DNA of 64,000 nucleotides, from positions 992,001 to 1,056,000 of the forward strand of contig JAVTLE010000010.1 in assembly GCA_033439295.1 (NCBI GenBank). Direction: 5' to 3'. The notes under the pieces are model-generated. The model worked only from the letters and a program-made list of their open reading frames with translations, was not told the origin of the DNA and searched no databases. Position numbers and translations under genes: made by a program. Origin of the DNA: Deuterostichococcus epilithicus (lineage: Eukaryota > Chlorophyta > Trebouxiophyceae > Prasiolales > Stichococcaceae). The stretch's first letter is position 1. Every line of letters begins with the position of its first letter. Below, one piece after another: positions 45,431 to 55,200 of the stretch.

Positions 45431-47473
45431 ATGCTCCGTCTATCAGCGTCCGGGCGTCTTGATGGCTCTTTCGCCGCTTTCAAATCGCGCTCCGTGCGCC
45501 AGCGCACCCTTGTGCTAGCGGCCAGGTTCAGAGGCCAGGCCCGCCGCGCGGAGTGCTCCGCAGCGGTGCGCCGAGCTACGGCTCTTGAGCTCATTTGCGC
45601 AGAGCTCAAGCCTCAGCGCCGTTGATCATCCTGCCAATGCGAGCCTGTGGCCTGCAGCTCCGTGAACACTGTGCTGGCTTGCGACAGGAGAAGGGGGACC
45701 TGGTCCTGGTTGCTGGCGCTACTGGCGGAGTCGGCCAGCTGGTCACTGCCAAGCTGCTCGAGGCATGCGCCGCCAGTGCCAAGTTGGCCATGCCCTGCTC
45801 TACGCCCGACTCGTATGATGCCACTGCCGTGGCTGAGGGATCTGTGGAGTCGTATGCAGAGGAATTACCGAGCTGCCCTACGCACGACTCGTATCATGCC
45901 ACTGCCATGGCTGAGGGGATTTGTGGGTTCGTATGCAGAGGGGTTACCGAGTGCGAGCGCTTGTCAGGAACGCAGAAAAAGCCGCAGAGGTGCTGGGCAA
46001 GCAGCCCGGCCTTGAGGTGAGTGCGTTGCAAGTTTGCGCTAACAGCATGCCATCTGCAAGGAAACATCTTTAGCCACAGGCAGGTGCAGCTGTCTGACGC
46101 GCCGTGCCCGGGCGGCTTGAATTAGTGGTTGACGCACTGTTGCAGCACTTGCCGGTGATGCATGGTCACAGATTGTGACTGCAGACCTAAGGGAGGCAGA
46201 GGGGCTGGCGGCAAAGACGGAGGGCGTCGATGCGCTTTGCTGGACACTGGGCACGACGGCCTTTCCGTCCAACAGGTGCCCTTTGCGCTGTTGCCCCGAC
46301 CGCTACTTCGACGTGTGGTGCCGACCGTCATGGTAGCTGGCTTGCTGGTGCACAGTGCAACTTATCGAGAAGGTGACCCACCACACAGAACCGGGTTTGC
46401 AACTGCAGGCACGGGAACCGTGAAGCCCTTCTTGCGCCGATGCATCCAGCAGCCGTGTTACTTTTGGCACCGCGCAGGTGGAAGGGCGGCAACCCGGAGG
46501 AGACGGATTTGATATCGTTCCGGAATCTGCTGGGTGTCACGCCGCCAGATACCAAGCGGGTCGTGTTCACGTCGTCCGCTGGCGTCGAGCGCCAGGGGAG
46601 CTTCCCCTTCCTCATCCTCAACCTGTTCGGTGAGACCAGAATGAAACACCAGTAGTCCTTGAGACTATGATTGAAACTGAGACGAAGCGGTTGCCAGGCC
46701 AGCATTGCGCCGTACCATCCTTCACTTGATATTCATCTTCTTAAGAAATCAAGCTGGAACCTCGCATGGTATCCTTCAGAGGCATCGTGTGCCTCGTGGA
46801 CTGCAGGCGTGCTCAAGTTCAAACGGCAGGCGGAGGAGCTGCTGGAGCGCTCGGGGCTGCCTTTCGTACTGCTGCGCCCCGGCCGCCTGACGGACGGCCC
46901 CTACACTAGCTACGACCTGAACACGCTGCTGCAGGCCACTGCCGGCACCCGGCAAGACGTCCAGGCGGGGCCCTGTGAACCCTGCCAACCTACACTCTGC
47001 ACTGTCACGAGTGACGATGGGCGGTCCTTTTGGTGCTCTGTTGCCGGGGCGGCGTGGAGGAGCGCACAGCCGAACTGAAGGTGCTGTGGTTTGCACACTG
47101 CGCAGATCTCGGGAAGGGACGACCAGGCTGGCGAGGCGTCGCGCATTGCAGTGGCAGGTGCGGCGCTTCTGCACTGTCAAGCTCAGGCAGAGCGATGGTC
47201 ATTGCTTTGCTGCATGGGTGCTCCTGCCCGGAAGGGCGCTTTGACCTTTGAGGCGCTGCTTGCCAGAGATGCCTGCTCTCCTGCTAGCCATCATAGGTGC
47301 CCCTTGACATCAAGAGCAAGCGGGCGGCTGTCTTGTGTGCAGAGGCGATCGTGCAGCTGCTGTCAGCGGACAGCGTCGAGGGCAAGCGCTACTCCATCGT
47401 CAGTACAGAGGGAGAGGGGCCCGGCCAGAACGAAGCCGCCTGGGCGCGGCTGTTTGATCAGGCTGGCAACTGA
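45431..47473 (+). CDS. Plastid-targeted atypical short-chain dehydrogenase (NAD(P)H-binding, SDR_a5-like)
   Basis: Eight exons join in phase to about 294 aa: 45431-45565, 45688-45762, 45939-46016, 46172-46275, 46478-46629, 46807-46964, 47106-47157, 47343-47473. The first exon is basic, Ser/Ala/Arg-rich and acid-poor, like a transit peptide. A Rossmann fold follows: DLVLVAGATGGVGQLVTAKL (GATGGVG dinucleotide loop), RGYRVRALVRN, TADLREAEGLAAKTEGVDAL, RVVFTSSAGVERQGSFPF, KRQAEELLERSGLPFVLLRP and QAGEASRIAVAEAIVQLL. No YxxxK catalytic pair is seen, usual for atypical SDRs that act as reductases, regulators or scaffolds (as in Tic62-like proteins), so activity cannot be assigned. Donors after 45762 and 46964 are GC. 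The intron before exon 3 carries a duplicated 3' end. Confidence 0.88.
45795..45951 (+). repeat. Tandem duplication of an intron 3' end with its splice acceptor, SDR gene
   Basis: Unit 1 (from about 45795) and unit 2 (from about 45873) are 78-79 bp each and highly similar (shared GACTCGTAT, ATGCCACTGCC, GTATGCAGAGG and TTACCGAG). Unit 2 supplies the real acceptor (AG at 45937-45938) and the first codons of the exon; unit 1 keeps a matching decoy acceptor at 45858-45859. Confidence 0.9.
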
Positions 47474-47893
47474 CTGCAGGCGGTTGCTGTACAAATGTGT
47501 GCCTTTGCCGAAAGGGCAACGTCTAGCTGCAGCATTGGTGACGGGCAGAGAATGTCTACCAACAATTTTGAGACGTCAACATGATGGCAATTGGATGGTG
47601 CAAACAGTGAATTCAAGCAGCGCAAGACGCCTACTGAATTCGCTTGCAGCCTATTCGAGTCCAACGTCCCTGTACAGGCATCAGAGACAAAAGCACCTTG
47701 CAACAGTGTTCCATCTGAGCCTAGAAGCAGAGAGATGCAGCTTGGCACACTTTGCGCTTTGTCATGCTCGCTGACTCTAGAAGCCGGTGTGCTGCTTCAG
47801 TCTGCTGTGAGACCTGTCAACCAAGAGCTCACTTCCTGTGGCCGCTGCCATACATGCTCGAGACCATTGCTGGACCACTCTCATCACACCACA
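47474..47893. other. Convergent intergenic region, SDR / GPR107-like gene
   Basis: 3' UTRs of converging genes, AT-richer than the flanks. No exon is recognised. Confidence 0.5.
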
Positions 47894-50800
47894 TCAAGCC
47901 GTCTCGCGCAGCTCCTGCGTTTCACCAACGGACTCAATGTCAGGCATCGAGCTCGAGCCAGAACAGATTCGCTGCCGATGTGCTTGGGGCTGACCATGCA
48001 GCGCGTGCCGGCACATGGGCTGTGAAAGCAACCGGTGCCCGTCAATGAGTCGCTCTGTGTGGGTCGAGAATTCGCAGGCAAAGCCAGAGGGCCGGCCCCC
48101 ATGACAGCATACACAAACGCACCTGCAGGTCAATGTCGTCGTCATTGACGGCAAAGTAGGGGTTCTGCGCATGCGGCCGGAAGTACAGCCCCGTCATGAT
48201 GTAGAAGATGAGCGTCGCCGTCTCCCCCGCCGCATCGCTCATCCACACATACCTGAACGGCATCGTCGACCGCAGCAGGTACACCTGCACAGGTTAGAAG
48301 GAGGACCAGTGAAAGAATGCGGTTCAGCTCAATGCTTTGGATGCACACGCATTAGCTCACTGCACACGCCGCAACCACTGCAGCCTGGATATACAGCACA
48401 GGAACATCACCGGACCCTGCCTGCTTCGAGGGAGGCCCACAGATGATGGCCCCAAACGTGCACCACGATGCGGGTGGTGCGGGCGAGGCAGGTTGCAGAG
48501 CAGAGGAAGACGCAAAAGTTCAACTTTTTACTGCCGCTGAAGCACTGGGAATGGACCACGATGTGGGTTAAGGAGGTGTAGAGGACAGCCATGACCACAA
48601 AACACGGCTCGCTACTTCCTGCTGCCAGGGAGGCGCTGGAACACGCACCACGATGCGAGTGAAGTAGATGTAGGAGACGACCATGACGTAGAACTGGCGG
48701 AAGAGTGTCAGCTTGTGCAGCGAGCGTGCCGCCTTGCCGTCCGTCTGGCTCGCCTCCCGCAGGTGTTTGATGGACCACACGATGGGGAACAGAATCGCGC
48801 AGCAGCAGATGATGTCCACCTGCGATGCAAGATGGGACCCCTTTACGTGCTGCCAAGTGGCGCGGGCGCGGTCGAACGGAGACGAACAACAGCATTGACC
48901 GATGACGGCACGGGCCGCAACTGCCTGGTTTCCGTGCCGCAGAGAACAACACCAGACAGTACGTATTGGGTTGAATGGGACGACGAGATGTAGTGTGAAC
49001 GAAGTTTCTTTGGGGCACCGCACCAGGTGCAGGATGTTCATCCAGGTGAACCAGTTGCGCGCGGCAGGCGTGTCCTCGTCCAGCACGATGATGGCCACCT
49101 CCGCCATGACTTGCAGCGGGATGACCACCATCAGGATCTTCTTCTCGCGGTCCGCCAGGAACACCTTTGGGCGTGACATAAATTTGTCAACATTTTCCCT
49201 GGTCTGCATGGGCGATATCACTTTTGACAGCTTCACTATAGAAGCAAGGAGGCAGGGGCCCGAGCATTGGCATCCACACGGGAGCTGAGTCCGTCGGCGC
49301 GGGTAGCACAGCCACCAGTTGCCTTGTGCGCCGTGGGAATGCTCGCCGCTGATCCAGGAGTTCTCCGCCTCGCACTTCATCCGCTGATTTGCTGTGGTGG
49401 TGGGAACGAGGCTCGCAGGCAGGCACAGGGCCCTCGCAGATCGTTTCCCTGTCAGGGTTTCGGACCCTCCCCCCACCTTGAGGTAGGACCAGCCGGTGCC
49501 GATGAGCACCACGACGGTGAAGAAGAGGATGCCGCGGATGAAGGTGAAGAAGTAGTAGGCCACCGACCAGCCCTCCGCATGCCCCGTCGCCCGAATCAGG
49601 TGGTACATGCCCGCCTGAGTGGGCAGGGACGCGTCTCACAGAGTCTTCACGGCCGTCACTCTGCCGACGTTGGCCACCATTTCTATCCGTACCACGTGGA
49701 CCATCCGCACGGAGGCGGCGGCCTCGTTGCCGGCACGCAAGCGGCCGATCCAGCAAGAGTTGCGGCTCAGCATGCAATCTGTCAAGAGTCTCCAGCCGCG
49801 GTGGGGGAGCAACGCGTAAAGGCACCAGGCAGGCACCACGGGAAAGAGATTGTGCCACGGCAAGTGAAGAGAGAGAGCCTGCGTGCCTGACTGAGCAGGG
49901 TGAGGGACTTAAAGGTGACCAGCACGATCATGAGGTGGTGGATGCGGTGGGAGTTGGGCCGGGCCTTGAAGACGATCACGCTCCACAGCACCGTCGCGAC
50001 CACGAAGAGCACGAACATGATCTGCGAGGCACGGACGCCAGCTGCTCAAGCCGCAGTTGCAAGCTGCCTCTCGGGAGTTGGAACACTGCGCAAGCTGCCG
50101 GCAGGCTCGGCTTCAGCGCACGCCAACACCGCTCGCATGCGCTGCCAGCCGCTGGACTTGGGACAGGGCAGCCGTGCGCCACGCTCCTGCTTCTGCTTGT
50201 CTGCCCATGCCCTTCTGCTCATCACCAGCTTCAGACACTTCGCAGACCTCCTCTGTGACAGCGGCTCCGAACGAGCCTTCGCATGCACTCTTGGCGCGCT
50301 GGCCACTGCCACGAACGCACAGGAATCGCCCACGTACGCGCCCAGTTCCAAAACATCAACCCTCAGCAGCCCCCCGAATCCTCACGCCCAAATTCAGCAC
50401 ACATCAACCTCAGCCCACTAAACCTTTCAAGGCGCCTCACCATGTACACAGTGGGCAACGCGTCCTCGCCGATGGACAGGTAGTCGCGTTTGCCGGAGGG
50501 CTTCACGTTGTAGAGCTCGGTCCGCAGGTCCATGGACACCGCGCTCAGCGGCTCGCAGTTGGCAAAGAAGATCGAGAACTCGCCGCCCTGGTACTCCGCA
50601 ATCAGGTCCTGCGCAGAGTGCATGGCACGAACATCGGTTGGAGGTAAGGTGATGAGGTCGCAGGGTAGTATGCTCAGCTTCGGCGTTGGCGAGCGGCCCC
50701 GCCGGCGGGGCGGATCGGTCCGCTGCCCCAGCACTCTGCCAGCGCGGGTCTGCTTCGCCGGATTGCGAGGCTCATGGATGATGCGCTGGCGTTTGCTGCA

Positions 50801-51730
50801 GTGGAGCCTTCACGCAGTAGCCGCATGCTGGCTTGAATGCGAGCAGCCAGCAGGAACTGGCGCCTAGCCCTGCATCTCGCGGACGCTGATACAGCCTGCA
50901 GCCGCCGAGCGGCCATTCCGCCAGTGCGCACTTAGCAGTTCTTGAGCGCCATGACCACATGGCTGGCACGCCGCTCTTTTGCCGATCCTTATGGCTGTTT
51001 CGCTCCCATGCCCAGTACGCAAGTCTGTCCAGGAGATAAGTTTCCGCGCAATAAGGAGTCTCACGGCAGCGCGTCAGATGTCAAATTCTGACACAGCCCA
51101 GCCTGGCAGCGCTACAATGCACTGCGTCACTTGCCTGCAGCGGCATCTCGTACTTGTACTCCTCCACCTTCTGCTGGTCTACCATGTCCATAGTGAACAG
51201 CTTCACGATGTTCTCCGCGTCCAGGGCGCACTCTCCCTGTGGTGAACAGCAAACAGATCGCAACTGCGCCCCGGGCATCCCTAAACCACGCAGCAAGTCC
51301 ATAGCGTAGTCATTGCATCGTAGGAGAATGGTTAGTGCACTGACCTGCGACAGGTCGAACTCCAGCAGCGTCTGGGCCTCGGACGTGGTGATGAAAAAGC
51401 CCATCCGCTTGACGTCCGGGTCTGGCACGCCTTGGCCGGCATGGTGCCAGACCTGGAATTCACTGATGCCCAGCTCCACGTGCCCATCGGCGCCGAAGCC
51501 GAACGGCGAAGCAATGGCAAAAAGGCTCTGCAGCGACACCAGGTGGTCGCCAGTCAGTGTTGGATCTGCAGCACACGGCAGCTTTGGAAGCGCATCCACA
51601 GCACACCGGCAACGCTCACTCGGTCTTCCTTGGTCAGCTCTGCATTTGTCTTGCGGCCATGTGCCGGGTCCGCTGCTGTGGCCAGAACCAGCGCAACCAC
51701 CAGCAGGAAGTTCCTGAGGCGCAGCGCCAT
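47894..51730 (-). CDS. GPR107/108-like lung seven-transmembrane-receptor family protein
   Basis: Golgi/endosome seven-helix membrane protein (GOST family; plant candidate GPCRs), probably in vesicle recycling. Ten exons give about 495 aa: 51730-51607, 51565-51345, 51236-51135, 50608-50441, 50021-49887, 49614-49477, 49164-49024, 48819-48649, 48284-48123, 48019-47894. Order: a clear signal peptide (FLLVVALVLATAADPAHG); a lumenal beta-rich domain (ASPFGFGADGHVELGIS ... EYKYEMPLQ ... SIFFANCEPLSAVSMDLR); then seven hydrophobic segments, including MFVLFVVATVLWSVIVF, FFTFIRGILFFTVVVLIGTG, KKILMVVIPLQVMAEVAIIV, DIICCCAILFPIVWSI, RQFYVMVVSYIYFTRIV and ATLIFYIMTGLYFRP. A short acidic tail ends it. Donors after 51135 and 49887 are GC. 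The first intron would be only 41 nt, so exon 1's end is less certain. Confidence 0.92.
48450..48700 (-). repeat. Three-copy tandem array of an exon-intron junction, GPR107-like gene
   Basis: The end of the exon at 48649 (VVSYIYFTRIV|VRV) is followed in the intron by two decayed copies that would read AVLYTSLTHIVVHS and SATCLARTTRIVVHV. The shared ACCACGATG (plus strand) lies at 48647, 48555 and 48462, a period of 92-93 bp. Each copy keeps intron-like sequence after it, so exon end and intron start were multiplied together. Confidence 0.85.
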
Positions 51731-52289
51731 GCTCCGCCCCGTGCGCTCAGCCAGCCCTCTAGAGTATGCGTTGACAAGCGTAAACGGCTACGCAGGCGGG
51801 GTCTCTAGCGCAACTGGCGCCGTGCAAGCCTGTGCATGGTCTGTCAGACACACTTGGGCTTACAGACGAAACCCGCCGGGGGGGGTTTTGAGCTGACGCT
51901 TGAATTGCACAGCTTACTCGATATGGTTGTCAACAGCCGCAGCGCAGCCTGCATCTGCATTTCGTTGCTTTGTGTGTGTACCACGCCCTCGATTTTGCGC
52001 TGTTGTGGTTTGTCTGTGTGGTTTGTTCTGTCTGATCGGCAAGTTGGATGTGTGCGCGGCATGCACAACAGTCTCGATTGTGAGTGGCACCAAGGATCGT
52101 GTGCTTGCTGGAACCGCCTTATGCAGGTGGTAGCACAAAGTATGGGCATGCTGCTGTACCATAGGTTTGTGACACAGTTGCAGCTGATTCATCATGCCAG
52201 TCGATTTGACCCCTGCGTCTAGGTATTGCAAGCGAGAAGACACATCACTGCCCTACAGCACTGATTTCTGCAGGGCACCCCTCCACACC
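51731..52289. promoter_or_regulatory. Intergenic region between AP-4 beta (3' end) and the GPR107-like gene (5' end)
   Basis: Both neighbours are on the minus strand. The region is T/G-rich around 51950-52060 and should hold the AP-4 beta 3' UTR and the GPR107-like promoter. No exon is recognised. Confidence 0.45.
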
Positions 52290-55200
52290 CTAGTTGAAGC
52301 GTGCAGCTGCGCTCGTGAATAAGCTCTCAAACGCCGGCGCTACAGTCGGGTCTAGCGCCTTGACAGTCACGCTCAGGCCGCCAGGAACGCCGAGCGCCTC
52401 CACCAGGATGCGATCGTCTGAGCCCGCCGGCTGCGCATGGAAGTAGAACTTTGGCGGGTTGCCGCCAGACGCCATGCGCACGACGCCGGTCTCTGCCATG
52501 GCCCTGCAGAAATCCTGCGGGAGAATTTGGGTGAGCGACCTCAGACACTGGCAGATCAAACACAAGCCAAAATGACCTACCCACATGCCGCAGCAGCAAG
52601 GCAGGATTCAGACGCAACTGTGTTGACAGCAGCAACACATGTAGATAATCCTACGGGCTCGCGAAGGCATACACACATATGGAGCAGATCCGACACGCAC
52701 CATCTGCCTGCTCGGCAATGCGGATACTGCCGCCGGGCTGAGCTGCGCCCTGAAGCTCGCGCTGGCTGGCAGCTGCCCCCACAGCTGCTGGAAGACCGCC
52801 TGCATTACGTTGAAAAGGCATATTGCTATTTCACACCATTCCATCGTTCAATAGGCGCTGATACAGGTTTGTGACTGAATTGCGAGCCCTTGTGCTGCGG
52901 CTTTGAGTCTGCCTCCACCCACCGGCGACAGCTGGGGGTTGCGCTGCAGCTGCAGCGACGGCCGCTCCGGCGCCGGCGCCGGCTGCGGTGGAGGCGCAGC
53001 GCTGAAGTCCAGCCCGAGCAGGTCTGCCATGGGGTCAGAGGCCGCTGCGGGCGCGGGCGGCGCATGCTGCGGCTGGGGCGGCGGCGCGGCTGCGCTGGGT
53101 GCAGGCTCTGCAAAGGGATCGACGAGGCCTGCGCCACCAAGACAGGTGCAATGGTCAGAGCCGGTGGGTAGCTGCTGGACGAGACGACGACCACTGGCTC
53201 ATCGGCCAAACAGCAGGTCCACAGAATTGGCCGAGTGCACGCCGTCAGGGATGTTGCCGCACCCGGCGAGGGGGTGGCGGCTCTGCTGGACGGCCGCTCT
53301 GTGGCATCCTCCGACTCGTGGTCGCCCAACAGGCTGCTGGCCTCGTCCACTGGCGCCGCCTGCACGACACATCAGAAACTTCGATCTGCGCTCATCGATT
53401 GGGGTGGAGTGCAGAGCGATGTGTGGATCAGATCAAAGGCGTTGTCCATATGGAGACTCTTAAACACAGTATGGGTCTGCGACTCCAGGAAACTTGCCAT
53501 TGAAGGCGCCATGCCGGCAGACGGCCCATTGGTGCTGACTGCAGCCGACGGCGTCACGGCAGGCTCCGCAGCTGCCTCCGAGCCCAGGACACTGTCGCTG
53601 TCCTGCAGAAGGTGGACAGCCGCAATTTCAGAATCATTTTTTGGGGCTGCTAGCTTCACGCCTGGGTACTTGTGTTGCATTCAGCGATAGAGCAATAGCG
53701 CAAGCAGTGCACGCACGCTCGCCAACATGTGAAGTGCCACGAACCAGGCCCTGAAGCAATGAGCGGCAGCAGCGGCAGCGCCAAGTGCGAGGAAACCGCC
53801 TGGAGCAACCAGCCACAGGTCCAGAGCTGCAGACTTGAGCCGCAGATGTGAGCAATTCGTGCACCTTGATGAAGGAGGACGCCGGGCGGCGAAAAACAAC
53901 TGACAGTGAGTTGAACTCTTCGAAGATGCGGTCCATGATTTCCGGGCTCTGCTCCTCGGCAAACGCCGTCAGGGGCCCCACTGCCGGCGCGATCACCTGC
54001 CTCGCCTCGTCCAGGTCGTGCCGCAGCAGCCTGCACACAAAGCAAGGCCCTCAAGGCTCGGCCGCAGCAGCCTGTAGGTGAAGCACAGGCGTCATCGGGT
54101 TTCGACCGCCTGCATGGGGTGGTTTACCTGCAGCGACTTCGTGCTGCATGCCGGACGGTGCAGCGAGAAGGCCGAGGCCATATTCATCAGGTTGCACCAG
54201 AACGACGCGCTGATCAAGGCGAAATGCCCTTTGTGCTGCTCAGATCACGAGGGGTTGTCGGCATGTTTTCAACTCCCAGTCATGATATCCCCCAAATTGC
54301 TCTTCGCTGGGCTTGTCCAGAACCGTTCAGCGAGCGTTGGGGCATTTTGTGGACTTCCAATGCATACTCAGGCCGTGGTCGTGGACATCATGGTCAATGT
54401 CTGCGGCGGCGGAGAGTCGCCTCTTGGCCATACTTGCTTAAGAAGCCTCCAGCCAGTGCAGAAAAGCGAAACCCATCAAGAAGCAAGCGAGCAAGCTCGA
54501 GGCCTGGTGCATCACCGGTAGTACAGCAGGCCGCGGTCGTGGACGTCCTGGTCCGTGTCCGCTGCGGCGGCCGCCAGCGCGGAGCCCAGCAGGCCCTGGC
54601 ACTCTGGCGGGCGCGCGAAGAACAGCTTGGCGGCGGCCGTCAGCAGCGCCAGTCGCACGCGCAGCGCCTGCCCCGCAAAGTCCGCCACCAGCGGCTCCAG
54701 CAGGTACGGGGCGTCCTGCGGGATGTGGCGAAGAGGTCAAGTGCCTTTGTGGTGTTGCAGCTCGAAGCGGTCCGAGGCGAGTGCCAGCAGGTAAGACGCA
54801 TCCTGCAGTACTCTCGGAGAGAATCTCGGTCTGTGGACCAGCGCATCCTAGTGCAATTGTGAGGTGCCCTTTGCAATCGCTCATCACTCTGCTTGCAGGT
54901 TCAGCCAAGGGCAGACCGCGTCGTCACTCGAGACGGTAAAAACCAACAGCCCTAGCCGCCCAGCGCCATCCCGTCCTCAGCGGCTAGGGCTGCCGTCATC
55001 TGTCATCTCGAGCCACCTCGCAGACCGCCTCTAGCTGAACCCGCCACCAGAGGCGACGAGCGATTGCAGCTGGCACTACGAGTGCACGAGGTGCAGCGAG
55101 ATGTGTGATGTGCAGCGTCCGCGGGCAACCACTGGGCAGGTCGTCAAAGGCAGCCTCTTCGGCCGCAGCTCCGGAAGGCTGGCCGCGCAAGGGTGCTGTC

